This document shows, piece after piece, positions 28,025 to 38,917 of a stretch of 64,000 nucleotides of DNA. Location: NCBI RefSeq assembly GCF_001434395.1, contig NZ_AZFS01000046.1:112904-176903 (forward strand), written 5' to 3'. Positions within the stretch are counted from its first letter, which is position 1. Each line of letters opens with the position of its first letter. Origin of the DNA: Levilactobacillus hammesii DSM 16381 (GTDB taxonomy: Bacteria; Bacillota; Bacilli; Lactobacillales; Lactobacillaceae). The notes below the pieces were generated by a model. The model saw nothing but the letters and a program-made list of their open reading frames with translations, had not been told where the DNA came from and made no database searches. The translations under genes and the position numbers were made by a program.

Positions 28025-28062
28025 AGCGGAAACGACCCACTGGGGGTGGTTTCCGCTTTTTG
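28025..28062 (+). terminator. Terminator of trxB
   Basis: AGCGGAAAC/GTTTCCGCT with an inner ACCCAC/GGGTGG pairing, then five T. Confidence 0.88.
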
Positions 28063-28067
28063 TAAAG

Positions 28068-28353
28068 TCACAAGTCCACCACCTGCGCGCCTTCATAGCA
28101 ATGGTTGGCGCCGGTGGTTACATAGAGACTGATCAGTTTGCCGAGGTTGGTCACCTGCAGCTGCCAGAAATTCCGGCTGCTGTGGGGACCGCCTGCGGCC
28201 TGAGAAGCGGTCCTCCGGCTCGGTTTGAAGCCTGGCAAAGGTCCGCCAGTCTCCAAACGCGTCCCACGCTGTAAGCCGATTCTCGGCTAACACCGTTGTC
28301 ACGGCTGCCTCCATCTCTGGCCGCCTCCGGTTGATACTGGTTGGTCACCATTC
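28068..28353 (-). pseudogene. Decayed minus-strand reading frame of unknown family
   Basis: Three short overlapping minus-strand frames read like pieces of one protein broken by frameshifts: MVTNQYQPEAA (from 28351), then MEAAVTTVLAENRLTAWD and AFGDWRTFARLQTEPE, then RNFWQLQVTNLGKLISLYV and TTGANHCYEGAQVVDL ending at 28068. The composition looks like coding sequence, but no single frame spans it and no ribosome binding site is clear. I do not recognise the family. It could also be chance, as the region is G+C rich. Confidence 0.3.
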
Positions 28354-28412
28354 AAACGGTTATCGTGATGTTGAGTAGTCACAGATTGGTAACCGACGAT
28401 GTAGCCGTGAGT

Positions 28413-28606
28413 GAGTCAAATTTGGGCTCAGCCGTGGGATTTCCCAAGTAGGTTACTTGGGAAATGGCGACTTTGAAACGTGGGCTATCGGTTCAAAGCG
28501 AGGTCAGAGACCGCCCCTTCAGGCTCTGACCGTCCTGCCCACAGCGTTCCAGTCCAAATTTGGCGAACGGTAAGGCGACGGCCTTGGTCGATGTAGCAGA
28601 CAGCGA
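28413..28606. repeat. Hairpin-rich intergenic repeat, copy A
   Basis: The stretch holds TTTCCCAAGTA/TACTTGGGAAA (11-bp perfect stem, 28440-28464), CTTTGAA/TTCAAAG (near 28472-28498), GGTCAGAG/CTCTGACC (28502-28531) and the palindrome CCAAATTTGG (28554-28563). Bases 28530-28576 match 63948-63994 in inverted orientation at 45 of 47 positions. No coding frame is convincing. Confidence 0.65.
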
Positions 28607-28665
28607 GGATGGCATGAATTTTAGAAATTTGTATCAAACAAAATAGGGTAGAGGAGTGTCAAAGC

Positions 28666-29304
28666 ATGGGAATGAATCAGTTTTTACAGAGTTTAAGTGA
28701 TCTGGAAACCATCGATCGTGCACCGGGGTACTTTAAGTTTGAGCAACATTCTGTGGCCGCCCATTCATTTAAGGTGGCTGAAGTGGCCCAATTCTTGGGT
28801 GACGTTGAAGAGGGCGCCGGCAACCAGGTCAATTGGCGCTTGCTGTATGAGAAATCGTTGAATCACGACTATACGGAACGGTTTATCGGGGATATTAAGA
28901 CGCCGGTCAAGTATGCCACACCGCAGTTACGGCAGATGCTGGCAGACGTTGAGTCTTCTCTCACGGCTAACTTTATTGAAAATGAAATTCCCAAGCAGTT
29001 CCAAGCCGCCTATACGCGTCGCCTGGGCGAGGGAAAGGATGACACCCTAGAAGGTCAGATCCTGTCCGTTGCCGACAAGGTGGATCTGCTCTACGAATCC
29101 TTTGGTGAGATCCAGAAGGGCAATCCAGAACCGGTCTTTACCGAAATCTATCGCGAAAGCTTGACCACTATCTTGAAGTTTAAGCAGATGGCCTGCGTGC
29201 ACTACTTCTTGACGGAGGTCCTACCAGAAATGCTGGCTGCCGACTTTAGTGATCGGCAAAAGCTCGCGACCTTAACGGATAATCTATTGAAACAGGGAGA
29301 TTAA
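28666..29304 (+). CDS. YfbR-like HD-domain phosphohydrolase
   Basis: This 212-residue HD-superfamily protein carries metal ligands in EQHSVAAHSFKVAEVA (about 26-41) and LNHDYTERFIGDIKTPVKYA (about 64-83), and a later D in SVADKVDLLYESFGE. The order and the GDIKTPVKY segment match YfbR-type 5'-deoxynucleotidases, which dephosphorylate deoxynucleoside monophosphates; the substrate here is inferred only from the family. GAGGAG precedes the ATG. A GNAT protein starts 2 bases after the stop. Confidence 0.82.
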   Translation: MGMNQFLQSLSDLETIDRAPGYFKFEQHSVAAHSFKVAEVAQFLGDVEEGAGNQVNWRLLYEKSLNHDYTERFIGDIKTPVKYATPQLRQMLADVESSLTANFIENEIPKQFQAAYTRRLGEGKDDTLEGQILSVADKVDLLYESFGEIQKGNPEPVFTEIYRESLTTILKFKQMACVHYFLTEVLPEMLAADFSDRQKLATLTDNLLKQGD

Positions 29305-29306
29305 GC

Positions 29307-29828
29307 ATGAAATTAGCTGAAGTTTGGAATCAAATGATCACGGGCGCAACGGTGCGACCGCTCACGCACGATGATGACGATTTAATTTACACCTTTCAGG
29401 CGGCCCATCCCGCTTACTTTAATCACTTTCAGGATCACCCGGTGACGCGCAACGAAGCGGTACAGGATGTCACGGATGTTCCCATGAATGCCATGCCTGA
29501 TCAAAAGGCTTACCTGGGAATCTTTCAGGGAGATCAGCTGGTGGTTTTAGTCGATTTGATTATTGATTATCCGCTACCTATCCTGGTTTGGCTGGGTATG
29601 TGGATGACGGATAAGCAGCTATCCGACGAGCAGGCTGCAGATTATTATCACAGCCTCGTGGCGACGCTGCGGGCAGCTGGGGCCGTGCAATTGCAACTCA
29701 GTGTATTTATGGGTGATCGTCAAATGAAGCAGTTCTGGGAAGGTCAGCAGTTGCAGGCGATTCAAACGACGACGGTGGTTCGGGGTGACCGAACGGCTAA
29801 CGTCACAATCTATCAGGATAAGTTCTGA
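29307..29828 (+). CDS. GNAT-family N-acetyltransferase
   Basis: This 173-residue protein shows an acetyltransferase fold: VRPLTHDDDDLIYTFQ at the first strand and helix, the central AYLGIFQGDQLVVLVDLIIDYP, then WLGMWMTDKQLSDEQAADYYHSLVATLRAAGA in place of a canonical acetyl-CoA loop, and a final FWEGQQLQAIQTT. The acetyl-CoA P-loop (Q/RxxGxG/A) is poorly kept, so the substrate is open. It is coupled to the YfbR-like gene 2 bases upstream. Confidence 0.65.
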   Translation: MKLAEVWNQMITGATVRPLTHDDDDLIYTFQAAHPAYFNHFQDHPVTRNEAVQDVTDVPMNAMPDQKAYLGIFQGDQLVVLVDLIIDYPLPILVWLGMWMTDKQLSDEQAADYYHSLVATLRAAGAVQLQLSVFMGDRQMKQFWEGQQLQAIQTTTVVRGDRTANVTIYQDKF

Positions 29829-29844
29829 GCATAAGGCGCGAGAC

Positions 29845-29873
29845 TGGCGAAAGTATGTTCGGTATGGTAAAAT
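29845..29873 (+). promoter_or_regulatory. uvrBA promoter with LexA (DinR)-type box
   Basis: CGAAAGTATGTTCG at 29848-29861 fits the Gram-positive LexA/DinR consensus CGAACRNRYGTTYG at 13 of 14 positions. It lies between a -35-like TGGCGA (29845) and a -10 TAAAAT (29868-29873), so bound LexA would block transcription of uvrBA. Confidence 0.75.
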
Positions 29874-29883
29874 ATTTGGGCAT

Positions 29884-29912
29884 GATGGGAAGCGGATTGT
29901 TTCCCATTTTTT
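29884..29912 (+). terminator. Intrinsic terminator just downstream of the LexA-box promoter
   Basis: GATGGGAA pairs with TTTCCCAT, followed by six T. It can end the GNAT transcript, but it also lies within 15 bases of the expected uvrB transcription start. Between it and uvrB are ACTGCC/GGCAGT (from 29937) and ACGCGGT/ACCGTGT (near 29980-29998). Confidence 0.8.
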
Positions 29913-30039
29913 CTAGTGAATAAGAAGTTTTAGGGACTGCCGGTTAGGGTTGCAAGACCACGTGGCAGTTCACGGCCAGGACGCGGTAAGACCGTGTCGG
30001 GCTAAGATGTAGCAGATAATTTGGTAGGGAGGTTATGCC

Positions 30040-32046
30040 ATGATTGATCGACAATCGGACCGGAAGTTTGATTTGGTTTCAAAATACCAACCCACGGGGG
30101 ACCAGCCAGAGGCGATTGCGCAGCTGACTAAGGGACTTAATGAACACGAGAAGGCACAGATTCTCTTGGGGGCAACCGGGACGGGGAAGACGTTTACGAT
30201 TTCCAACGTCATTAAAAACGTGAATAAACCGACGCTGGTGTTGTCCCACAACAAGACCTTGGCGGGCCAGCTCTATGGGGAATTCAAGGAGTTTTTCCCC
30301 AACAACGCGGTGGAGTATTTCGTGAGTTATTATGATTACTATCAACCGGAAGCTTACGTCCCTTCGAGTGATACCTATATTGAAAAGGATTCCTCGATTA
30401 ACGATGAGATTGATAAATTGCGGCATTCAGCAACGAGTTCGTTGTTAGAGCGGAACGATGTCATTGTGGTGGCCTCCGTGTCCTCTATCTTTGGGTTAGG
30501 GGATCCTACCGAATATAAGAATCACGTGGTTTCGCTACGCGTTGGTCAGGAGATTGAGCGTGACGCGCTACTGCGTAAATTAGTGAATATTCAATTTGAA
30601 CGCAACGATTATGACTTTCAACGGGGCCGGTTCCGGGTTCACGGGGATGTGGTTGAAATCTTCCCCGCTTCACGTGACGACCGGGCCCTACGCATTGAAT
30701 TCTTTGGTGACGAGATCGATCGCATTCGTGAGGTTGACTCCTTGACGGGTGAAATTGTAGGCGACCGTGAACACGTCGCCATTTTCCCGGCGACCCACTT
30801 TATGACGAACGATGACATCATGGCGAAGGCCACGGCGGGCATCGAGGGCGAAATGAAGGATCGGGTTGCTGAACTCGAGGGACAGAGTAAGTTACTAGAG
30901 GCCCAACGACTCAAGCAACGGACAACCTATGATTTGGAAATGATGCGTGAGATGGGTTACACGAGTGGCATTGAAAACTACTCGCGGTGGATGGATGGCC
31001 GTAAAGCCGGTGAACCGCCTTACACGCTACTCGATTTCTTCCCGAAGGACTTCCTACTGGTTGTCGATGAGTCTCACGTGACGATGCCGCAGGTTCGCGG
31101 AATGTATAACGGGGACCAAGCGCGGAAACAACAGCTGGTGGATTACGGTTTCCGTCTCCCCAGTGCACTGGACAACCGGCCCCTGAAGTTATCTGAATTT
31201 GAACAACACGTGAATCAAGTGATTTACATGTCGGCGACCCCTGGGCCGTATGAACATGAGCAAACGAATCACGTGGTTCAGCAAATTATCCGGCCAACTG
31301 GATTACTTGATCCCACGATCGAGGTTCGGCCAATCATGGGCCAGATGGATGACTTGGTGGGCGAGATCAATCAGCGTGTCGAAGCCAATGAACGGACGTT
31401 TGTGACGACATTGACGAAGAAGATGTCGGAGGATTTGACCGACTACCTGAAGGATTTGGGCATCAAGGTGGCGTATCTGCATTCCGATATCAAGACCCTG
31501 GAACGGACGCAAATTATGCGTGACCTGCGATTAGGAAAATACGATGTCTTGGTCGGGATCAACCTGTTACGTGAAGGGATTGATATTCCTGAAGTCTCAC
31601 TGGTTGCGATTTTGGATGCCGATAAGGAAGGTTTTCTGCGTAACGAACGTTCCCTGATTCAGACGATTGGTCGGGCCGCCCGGAACTCCCACGGGGCAGT
31701 GGTGATGTACGCGGATTCCGTAACGGATTCCATGCAGGCGGCGATTGACGAAACGGCGCGGCGGCGGAAGGTTCAGATTGCTTACAATAAGAAGCATGGC
31801 ATTACGCCAACCACGATTATTAAGCCAATCCGTGACCTCATTGCCGTGACGAAGAAGAATGATCACGAAGGTGAGAAGGATGACTTCGTTTCGAGTGACT
31901 TTGAGGATATGTCCAAGGATGACCAACGGAAGTTAATCTCGCGGTTAGAAGAAGAGATGCGGTCTGCCGCCAAGAAGTTGGACTTTGAACAAGCCGCTTC
32001 GCTGCGGGATACCATCATGGATATGAAGACCGAGATCGGCGATTAG
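30040..32046 (+). CDS. uvrB: UvrB, excinuclease ABC subunit B
   Basis: This 668-residue damage-verifying helicase belongs to nucleotide excision repair. It has Walker [11 protein letters not shown], the beta-hairpin region [44 protein letters not shown]-like [37 protein letters not shown] and QTIGRAARN. The C-terminal UVR motif that contacts UvrC is at about 630-665. GGGAGG precedes the ATG. uvrA follows 21 bases later. Confidence 0.98.
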   Translation: MIDRQSDRKFDLVSKYQPTGDQPEAIAQLTKGLNEHEKAQILLGATGTGKTFTISNVIKNVNKPTLVLSHNKTLAGQLYGEFKEFFPNNAVEYFVSYYDYYQPEAYVPSSDTYIEKDSSINDEIDKLRHSATSSLLERNDVIVVASVSSIFGLGDPTEYKNHVVSLRVGQEIERDALLRKLVNIQFERNDYDFQRGRFRVHGDVVEIFPASRDDRALRIEFFGDEIDRIREVDSLTGEIVGDREHVAIFPATHFMTNDDIMAKATAGIEGEMKDRVAELEGQSKLLEAQRLKQRTTYDLEMMREMGYTSGIENYSRWMDGRKAGEPPYTLLDFFPKDFLLVVDESHVTMPQVRGMYNGDQARKQQLVDYGFRLPSALDNRPLKLSEFEQHVNQVIYMSATPGPYEHEQTNHVVQQIIRPTGLLDPTIEVRPIMGQMDDLVGEINQRVEANERTFVTTLTKKMSEDLTDYLKDLGIKVAYLHSDIKTLERTQIMRDLRLGKYDVLVGINLLREGIDIPEVSLVAILDADKEGFLRNERSLIQTIGRAARNSHGAVVMYADSVTDSMQAAIDETARRRKVQIAYNKKHGITPTTIIKPIRDLIAVTKKNDHEGEKDDFVSSDFEDMSKDDQRKLISRLEEEMRSAAKKLDFEQAASLRDTIMDMKTEIGD

Positions 32047-32067
32047 GTCGAGTAAGGAGAAGATTAA

Positions 32068-34917
32068 GTGTTAAACGATAAAATCGTGATTCATGGTGCC
32101 AGAGCGCACAACTTAAAAGATATTGACGTGACTATTCCCAAGAATAAGCTGGTGGTGATCAGTGGTTTATCTGGTTCCGGGAAGAGTTCGCTGGCATTTG
32201 ATACGCTTTATGCGGAAGGCCAGCGTCGTTACGTGGAAAGTCTGTCCTCCTATGCGCGGCAATTTTTGGGGCAAATGGACAAGCCAGACGTCGATTCCAT
32301 TGATGGGTTAAGCCCAGCTATTTCGATTGACCAGAAGACCACGTCTAAGAACCCTCGGTCAACGGTGGGAACGGTCACTGAGATTAACGACTATCTCCGG
32401 TTACTGTGGGCCCGGGTAGGAACGCCGATCTGTCCAAATGATGGAACCAAGATTACCAGCCAAAGTGTCGAACAGATGGTCAATCAGGTCTTGGACCTGC
32501 CTGAACGGACCAAGCTCCAAGTCTTGTCGCCGATTGTGCGGGGTAAGAAGGGGCAACACAAGAAGGTCTTTGACAAGATCCGGCGCGAAGGCTTTGTTCG
32601 GGTGCGGGTCGACGGGGACATCATGGATATTGATGATGTGCCAGAACTCAATAAGAACCAAAACCATGATATCGCCATCGTGATTGACCGGATCGTGGTC
32701 AAGGACGGGATTCGGTCTCGGCTCTTTGATTCATTTGAAGCGGCCCTCCGCTTGAGTGGGGGCTACGCCATTGCCGACTTAATCGATGGTGAACCCATGG
32801 TATTTTCAGAACATTACGCTTGCCCCGTCTGTGGGTTTACCGTGGGTGAGTTGGAACCGCGGCTCTTCTCCTTTAACGCGCCATTTGGTGCCTGCCCAGA
32901 CTGTGATGGGTTAGGGGTTAAGCTGGAGGTTGACTTGGATCTCGTGGTGCCAGATAAGACGAAGACACTGCGTGAAGGGGCCTTAGCGCCTTGGAACCCA
33001 ATCAGTTCACAATATTACCCAGCCTTGTTGGAACAGGCCGCAGCTGCCTTTAACGTGGACATGGACGTGCCTTTCAAGGACTTGTCACAGGCCGACCAGG
33101 ATTTGGTTCTGTACGGGTCGCAGGGCAAGGAATTCCATTTCCACTATGAAAATGACTTCGGTGGTGTTCGGGACGTTGACGTGGCCTTTGAAGGGGTTGT
33201 GCCCAACGTTGAACGCCGCTATAAGGAAACGAATAGCGACTTCACGCGGGACGTCATGCGTAAGTACATGGCCGAATTAACCTGCCAGACGTGTCACGGC
33301 TACCGGTTGAACCGGCAGGCCCTGAGTGTTCAGATCAACCACCAGCACATTGGCGCGGTTTCTGATTTGCCCGTTGATAAGGAATTGGCCTTCTTTAAGG
33401 ACTTGAGCTTCGGCGAACAGAACCAGGTCATTGCGCAACCGATCTTGAAAGAAATTCGCGATCGCCTGACCTTCTTACGCAACGTGGGGTTAGATTACCT
33501 GACGCTGAGTCGTTCTGCACGAACCCTTTCCGGTGGGGAAGCCCAACGGATTCGCTTGGCCACTCAGATTGGCTCAAACCTGTCCGGTGTGTTGTATATC
33601 TTGGATGAACCGTCAATTGGGTTGCACCAACGGGACAACGATCGGCTAATTGCTTCCCTGAAACAGATGCGGGACTTAGGAAATACTTTGATCGTGGTGG
33701 AACACGATGAGGATACCATGCGGGCCGCGGATTACATTGTGGATATTGGTCCGGGTGCGGGTGAAAACGGGGGTCATGTCATGGCCGCCGGCACGCCTAA
33801 GCAAGTCATGCGGTCGCGGAAGTCTCTAACCGGCCAATACTTGTCTGGCAAACGCTACATTCCCGTGCCATTAACGCGTCGTGCTGGCAACGGCAAGACG
33901 ATTCGTGTGACGGGGGCTGCCGAGAATAACCTGAAGGACATTACGGTAGATTTTCCGTTAGGTGAGTTTGTGGTGGTCACCGGGGTATCTGGTTCCGGGA
34001 AGTCGACGCTGGTGAATACCATCTTAAAACGGGCATTGGCGCAGAAGCTGAACCGAAACTCTGAAAAACCCGGGAAATATAAGAGTATCGCTGGCGTTAA
34101 AAATATTGAACGATTAGTCGATATCGATCAAAGTCCGATTGGCCGAACCCCACGGAGTAACCCGGCGACCTACACCGGCGTTTTTGATGACGTCCGGACT
34201 TTATTTGCCCAGACCAATGATGCGAAGCTGCGGGGCTACCAAAAGGGCCGCTTTAGCTTCAACACGAAGGGTGGCCGTTGTGAGGCCTGCCATGGGGATG
34301 GGATTTTAAAGATCGAAATGAACTTTCTTCCTGACGTCTACGTGCCATGTGAGGTTTGCCACGGGACGCGTTACAATTCCGAAACGTTGGAAGTTGAATA
34401 CAAGGGCAAGAATATTGCTGACGTGTTGGACATGACCGTCAGTGAGGCCTTGAAGTTCTTCGAAGCCATTCCTAAGATTACCCGGAAGCTCCAAACCATT
34501 CAGGATGTGGGGCTGGGTTACGTCAAGCTGGGGCAACCCGCCACCACGCTGTCCGGTGGGGAAGCCCAACGGATGAAGCTGGCTTCCGAACTGCACAAGC
34601 AGCAAAATGGAAAAAACTTCTATATCCTGGACGAACCAACCACGGGGTTGCATACCGATGACATCAAACGGTTGCTGACGGTGCTCCACCGCCTGGTTGA
34701 TAAGGGCAATACGGTGCTGGTCATTGAGCACAACCTCGACGTGATTAAGACGGCCGATCACCTGATTGACTTGGGTCCTGAGGGCGGTGAAGCCGGCGGT
34801 AACGTGGTTGCGACCGGTACACCCGAAGAGTTGGCTGAGGTTAAAAATAGTTATACTGGGCAATACTTAAAGCCCGTCTTGGAACGGGATAAGGCCCGAA
34901 CCGAAGAGGACGCTTAG
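32068..34917 (+). CDS. uvrA: UvrA, excinuclease ABC subunit A
   Basis: This 949-residue DNA damage sensor has two ABC ATPase modules. The first Walker A is GLSGSGKSS (about 31-39) and the second GVSGSGKST (about 638-646), each with its LSGGEAQR signature. Zinc modules are CPVC...CPDC (about 251-282) and CEAC...CEVC (about 735-762). The start codon is GTG at 32068 behind AAGGAGAAG. The length is that of a full UvrA. Confidence 0.98.
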   Translation: MLNDKIVIHGARAHNLKDIDVTIPKNKLVVISGLSGSGKSSLAFDTLYAEGQRRYVESLSSYARQFLGQMDKPDVDSIDGLSPAISIDQKTTSKNPRSTVGTVTEINDYLRLLWARVGTPICPNDGTKITSQSVEQMVNQVLDLPERTKLQVLSPIVRGKKGQHKKVFDKIRREGFVRVRVDGDIMDIDDVPELNKNQNHDIAIVIDRIVVKDGIRSRLFDSFEAALRLSGGYAIADLIDGEPMVFSEHYACPVCGFTVGELEPRLFSFNAPFGACPDCDGLGVKLEVDLDLVVPDKTKTLREGALAPWNPISSQYYPALLEQAAAAFNVDMDVPFKDLSQADQDLVLYGSQGKEFHFHYENDFGGVRDVDVAFEGVVPNVERRYKETNSDFTRDVMRKYMAELTCQTCHGYRLNRQALSVQINHQHIGAVSDLPVDKELAFFKDLSFGEQNQVIAQPILKEIRDRLTFLRNVGLDYLTLSRSARTLSGGEAQRIRLATQIGSNLSGVLYILDEPSIGLHQRDNDRLIASLKQMRDLGNTLIVVEHDEDTMRAADYIVDIGPGAGENGGHVMAAGTPKQVMRSRKSLTGQYLSGKRYIPVPLTRRAGNGKTIRVTGAAENNLKDITVDFPLGEFVVVTGVSGSGKSTLVNTILKRALAQKLNRNSEKPGKYKSIAGVKNIERLVDIDQSPIGRTPRSNPATYTGVFDDVRTLFAQTNDAKLRGYQKGRFSFNTKGGRCEACHGDGILKIEMNFLPDVYVPCEVCHGTRYNSETLEVEYKGKNIADVLDMTVSEALKFFEAIPKITRKLQTIQDVGLGYVKLGQPATTLSGGEAQRMKLASELHKQQNGKNFYILDEPTTGLHTDDIKRLLTVLHRLVDKGNTVLVIEHNLDVIKTADHLIDLGPEGGEAGGNVVATGTPEELAEVKNSYTGQYLKPVLERDKARTEEDA

Positions 34918-34940
34918 GTATCGTCATAAAATTGTAAATT

Positions 34941-34984
34941 AGGGCGTCAAGACCGTTGAATAGCGGTTTTGACGCCCTCTTTGG
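34941..34984 (+). terminator. Terminator of uvrBA
   Basis: AGGGCGTCAAGACCG pairs with CGGTTTTGACGCCCT, followed by CTTTGGTT. Confidence 0.85.
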
Positions 34985-35072
34985 TTAGCTGAACTTGTTT
35001 ACCTTGCTGAAAACCAGTACAATAGTTGAAAACCGGTCAACACTTGGCCGGAGTTGTGAGGAGATACAGACA

Positions 35073-35615
35073 ATGTTTAATATGAATCGAACCCGGTGGG
35101 GCTTTGACTGGAGCGAATTTATTCTCGGTATTCTGTTTTTAGTTGCCGCGTACGGTCTTTTCCGCTCACCTAAGATTGGTTTAACGGGATTAGCGATTAT
35201 TTTTGCCATCATGGCGCTGCTGAGTGGGTTAACCACGATTGCTGGGTATCGTAAGCTTCATGAAGCCACGGGCGTCCGGGCCAACTTTGCTTTGGTTTTA
35301 GGCGTCTTAGATATCTTGATTGCTATCGTCTTTTTCTTTGATATGAATAGTGCCATCGTGACCCTAGGATACTTATTCGCAATCTGGTTTATCGTTGATT
35401 CGTTAGAACGTTTACTGGTTGCGAGTCACCTGCGAAGCTTCGGCGGATTTTACTTCTGGCTGTCGATTGTCTTTGACGTTGTGGCATTGGTCGGCGGCAT
35501 CATGCTGTTTGTCCACCCCGTGGTCGCAGCGCTGTCATTGAACGGCTTGATCGCCATCTTCTTCGCCATCTTTGGCGTCAACGCCATTTGGATTTCGATT
35601 GCGCGTAGTCGGTAG
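35073..35615 (+). CDS. HdeD-like membrane protein (DUF308)
   Basis: This 180-residue protein has six hydrophobic helices and no long soluble part, matching the HdeD/DUF308 family linked to acid resistance in enterobacteria. Helix pairs FILGILFLVAAYGLF and LVLGVLDILIAIVFF carry the small-residue pattern usual in the family. The ATG at 35073 follows GAGGAGA with 8 bases spacing; an upstream frame from 34995 lacks support. It stands alone, between terminators. The role in lactobacilli is not established. Confidence 0.83.
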   Translation: MFNMNRTRWGFDWSEFILGILFLVAAYGLFRSPKIGLTGLAIIFAIMALLSGLTTIAGYRKLHEATGVRANFALVLGVLDILIAIVFFFDMNSAIVTLGYLFAIWFIVDSLERLLVASHLRSFGGFYFWLSIVFDVVALVGGIMLFVHPVVAALSLNGLIAIFFAIFGVNAIWISIARSR

Positions 35616-35643
35616 GGTCGTGTCGTCTATCTAGCATACAATG

Positions 35644-35680
35644 AGCTAACTCAAATCACGTGGTTTGGGTTAGCTTTTTT
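35644..35680 (+). terminator. Terminator of the HdeD-like gene
   Basis: AGCTAAC/GTTAGCT with an inner CAAA/TTTG extension, followed by six T. Confidence 0.88.
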
Positions 35681-35818
35681 GCTAGGGTGCAAGTTTTCCC
35701 GCATAATTTGTGAACGGAAATCCCAGTATTTTAGGAATTTAAGGGAATTGTTAGGAAAAGACACGCCCGGTGTGTTATACTGCTTAAAGACGTTTTTAAA
35801 AGAAGCTGGAGGAGAATC

Positions 35819-36703
35819 ATGACAAATGAAATCCATTTAGTCATCATAACTGGGATGAGTGGTGCCGGGAAGACCGTCGCCATGCAGAGCTTTGAAGATC
35901 TGGGGTATTTCTGTATTGATAATATGCCGCCTTCGTTGCTCCCTAAGTTTTGGGATTTGGTCCGTGAATCGGGTAAACTATCGAAGATTGCCCTAGTTAT
36001 CGATTTGCGGTCTCGGGCATTTTATGATGAAATCGTCAGGATGCTGAATGATGTGGCCGTTCACGGTACCATGAACGCGCAGGTTCTGTTTCTGGACGCA
36101 TCCGATGAAGAACTGGTTTCGCGGTACAAAGAGACGCGGCGTTCCCATCCACTTGCCAGAAATGGCCGGGTTATGGAGGGCATTCAACGGGAACGGCGGC
36201 TTCTATCACCGATCCGGCAAGCGGCGCAGTTGGTGATTGACACCACAACGCTCAGTCCACGGAAGTTGCGAGAAGAGATCTTCCACAACTACGAGACGGA
36301 ATCAGCGCAGGTCTTTCACATTGAGGTCATGTCATTTGGGTTCAAGTATGGCTTACCCATTGACGCCGACATCGTCATGGATGTTCGCTTCTTACCCAAT
36401 CCTTACTACATTCCGGCGTTACGGAATCAAACGGGGAAGGATCAAGAGGTTTACGATTACGTCATGGCGCAGCCGCAAACCGAAGAATTTTATGAACAGT
36501 TTATCAAGCTCCTCACGACTATCGTGCCGGGCTATAAAAAAGAGGGTAAGGCTAATCTTACCATCGCTATCGGCTGTACGGGCGGGCAGCACCGTTCCGT
36601 GGCCCTAGCTACGCGCATCGGTCAAGCACTAGGCAATACCTACCCAGTCCACGTGACCCATCGCGACATTGAGAAGCGAAAGGAGTCCGCTAACCGATCA
36701 TGA
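35819..36703 (+). CDS. rapZ: RapZ/YvcJ nucleotide-binding protein
   Basis: This 294-residue RapZ family protein has the N-terminal P-loop GMSGAGKT (about 12-19) and C-terminal [20 protein letters not shown]. In E. coli RapZ adapts small RNA GlmZ for RNase E; B. subtilis YvcJ is a nucleotide-binding GTPase/ATPase linked to competence. It forms the conserved trio rapZ-yvcK-whiA, overlapping yvcK by 4 bases (ATGA). GGAGGAG precedes the ATG. Confidence 0.95.
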   Translation: MTNEIHLVIITGMSGAGKTVAMQSFEDLGYFCIDNMPPSLLPKFWDLVRESGKLSKIALVIDLRSRAFYDEIVRMLNDVAVHGTMNAQVLFLDASDEELVSRYKETRRSHPLARNGRVMEGIQRERRLLSPIRQAAQLVIDTTTLSPRKLREEIFHNYETESAQVFHIEVMSFGFKYGLPIDADIVMDVRFLPNPYYIPALRNQTGKDQEVYDYVMAQPQTEEFYEQFIKLLTTIVPGYKKEGKANLTIAIGCTGGQHRSVALATRIGQALGNTYPVHVTHRDIEKRKESANRS

Positions 36704-37713
36704 GAGATCCACTGCGTACTCGCCGGCCCAAAATTGTGGTCATTGGCGGGGGGACTGGTTTGCCGGTCATCTTAGGTAATCTGCGCGATCGCGATGTTGA
36801 TATCACCGCGGTGGTTACGGTTGCCGATGACGGCGGTTCTTCAGGTATCATTCGACACTACGTCAATGTGGTGCCGCCTGGAGATATCCGTAATGTCATG
36901 GTGGCACTGGCTGAGGTCCCGTCTATTTATAAGGATTTATTTCAATACCGATTCGAAACGACTGATGATTTCTTTGCTGGCCACGCCATTGGAAACCTAA
37001 TCATTGCCGCCTTATCGGAAATGAAGGGCGGTATTTTTGATGCCGTTCAGGAGCTATCCCAACTCATGCGCGTTAATGGCCATATCTATCCGGCCGCTAA
37101 CGAGCCGCTGGAATTGCACGCCCAATTTGCCGATGGCAGTACGCTGAGCGGGGAGTCTGAGATTACGGCTGCCCACAAGCTGATTAAGCGGGTGTGGGTG
37201 GAGACCAGTAATCACCACGATCAGCCGCATGCGGTGCAACAGGTGATTGATGCCATCATGGATGCCGATCAGATTGTGTTGGGGCCAGGGAGTTTGTTTA
37301 CCAGCATCCTCCCCAACCTGATGATTGACAGCGTGGGGAAGGCCGTTAAGGAGAGCCCCGCTGAGGTGGTTTACATCTGCAATATCATGACGCAAAAGGG
37401 TGAAACTGAAAACTTTACCGATGCCGATCATGTGCGGGTGTTAAATCAACACTTAAACGAAAACTTTATTGATACGGTACTGGTCAACTCACGCACTGTG
37501 CCTGACCAGTATATTGATTACCAGCGTTGGGACGAAATGTCTCAACCCGTACGTCACGATTTCCAGGGACTCCGCGATCAGGGGTGCCGGGTGATTTCGA
37601 CGGACTTTCTTGAACTACGCGATAACGGGGCCTTTCACAACGGTCAGGAGGTTGTTAATGAACTCCTGAACCTGATTGGCCAGCCACGATATCGCATGAA
37701 ACGGAGGCTTTAA
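36700..37713 (+). CDS. yvcK: YvcK (GlmR-type), gluconeogenesis and wall-precursor factor
   Basis: This 337-residue protein belongs to the YvcK/CofD-like family. The N-terminal motif is [18 protein letters not shown], followed by VADDGGSSG and PPGDIRNVM. In B. subtilis YvcK (GlmR) binds UDP-GlcNAc and stimulates GlmS, guiding carbon to wall precursors during growth on gluconeogenic substrates. The start overlaps rapZ and whiA begins 3 bases after the stop, so all three are one operon. Confidence 0.94.
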   Translation: MRDPLRTRRPKIVVIGGGTGLPVILGNLRDRDVDITAVVTVADDGGSSGIIRHYVNVVPPGDIRNVMVALAEVPSIYKDLFQYRFETTDDFFAGHAIGNLIIAALSEMKGGIFDAVQELSQLMRVNGHIYPAANEPLELHAQFADGSTLSGESEITAAHKLIKRVWVETSNHHDQPHAVQQVIDAIMDADQIVLGPGSLFTSILPNLMIDSVGKAVKESPAEVVYICNIMTQKGETENFTDADHVRVLNQHLNENFIDTVLVNSRTVPDQYIDYQRWDEMSQPVRHDFQGLRDQGCRVISTDFLELRDNGAFHNGQEVVNELLNLIGQPRYRMKRRL

Positions 37714-37716
37714 CGA

Positions 37717-38655
37717 ATGTCGTATGCCAGTGAAGTGAAGAAAGAATTAACGACCTTAGAGGTCCATCGAGACAACGCCAAAGCCGAGCTGGTAGCGTTG
37801 ATTCGGATGAACGGAGCCTTGGGGTTAGCGAACCATCATTTTGTGCTGAACGTCCAGACGGAAAATCCGGCGATTGCACGACGGATGTACCAATTATTGA
37901 AGCAATTCTATGATTTGGAAAGTGAATTGCTGGTTCGGCGCAAAATGAAGTTGAAGAAAAATAACTTGTACATCGTGCGGGTGAAGACGGGGGCTGCGGA
38001 GGTTCTCTCTGATTTGGGCATCTTCGATGGGATGCAGCTGTTGGAGTCCGTGCCGGATGAGATTCTAAACTCGGATATGTCCGTGCGTTCCTACCTGCGC
38101 GGGGCATTCTTGGCGGGAGGTTCCGTCAACAATCCCGAGACCAGTCGGTACCATCTGGAGATTTACTCTCTATATGAAGAGCACAACCAGATGATTGCGG
38201 AGATGATGAACCGCTATAACCTCAACGCGCGAACGATCGTGCGGCGGAGTGGCTACATCACATACCTGAAGAGTGCCGAAGAAATCGCGGACTTCCTGTC
38301 GCTGATTGGGGCAACCACGTCCATGCTGAAATTCGAAGATATTCGGATCATGCGGGACATGCGGAACTCCGTGAATCGACTGGTGAATTGCGAAAATGCC
38401 AACTTGGATAAGGTGGCCAACGCGTCGACACGCCAGATTGATAATATTCAATTCATCGATGCAACGGTCGGTTTAGGCCAGTTACCCGTTAAGTTGCGAG
38501 AAGTGGCCGAGACGCGGCTGGCACATAAGGAAGTTAGTCTGAAGGAATTGGGCGACCTAGTTCCTGGGGGACCGATTTCCAAGTCGGGGATTAATCACCG
38601 ACTGCGCAAAATTAATGATTATGCCAAGCAATTACGTGAAGCGGCGACCGCCTGA
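37717..38655 (+). CDS. whiA: WhiA, DNA-binding protein
   Basis: This 312-residue protein has two LAGLIDADG-like homing-endonuclease-fold repeats without nuclease activity ([24 protein letters not shown] is the clearest) and a C-terminal helix-turn-helix ([30 protein letters not shown], about 275-304). WhiA controls sporulation in actinomycetes and affects division and chromosome segregation in B. subtilis. It is last in rapZ-yvcK-whiA. Confidence 0.95.
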   Translation: MSYASEVKKELTTLEVHRDNAKAELVALIRMNGALGLANHHFVLNVQTENPAIARRMYQLLKQFYDLESELLVRRKMKLKKNNLYIVRVKTGAAEVLSDLGIFDGMQLLESVPDEILNSDMSVRSYLRGAFLAGGSVNNPETSRYHLEIYSLYEEHNQMIAEMMNRYNLNARTIVRRSGYITYLKSAEEIADFLSLIGATTSMLKFEDIRIMRDMRNSVNRLVNCENANLDKVANASTRQIDNIQFIDATVGLGQLPVKLREVAETRLAHKEVSLKELGDLVPGGPISKSGINHRLRKINDYAKQLREAATA

Positions 38656-38689
38656 TTCCTCACGTTTTAGCACCATCATGGCAAAAAAT

Positions 38690-38733
38690 AAATCAGTTTT
38701 TTCGGAAGGTTTCTTCTGAAAAAACTGATTTTT
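38690..38733 (+). terminator. Terminator of the rapZ-yvcK-whiA operon
   Basis: AAATCAGTTTTTTC pairs with GAAAAAACTGATTT around GGAAG/CTTCT, followed by T residues. Confidence 0.88.
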
Positions 38734-38917
38734 GAGTTGGGTCTCGATCCCGGTGGTGCCGCTGAACTTTTCTGTTAAAAGTAACAACAAATTTGACGCT
38801 GGCTAAGGTTATCTGCTAAGGTAATTGGTAAATTGTCCGGTTAAACGGCCGACTGATTAGCCGGTAACTGGACATCGATATCTAAGGACAGATGATGAAG
38901 CTAGGAGGCTGATTGAC

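Noticed and set aside
28093..28351. Two separate small minus-strand genes after trxB
   Set aside because: The frames overlap in different phases and read better as one broken gene; no start signals. Listed only as a possible pseudogene.
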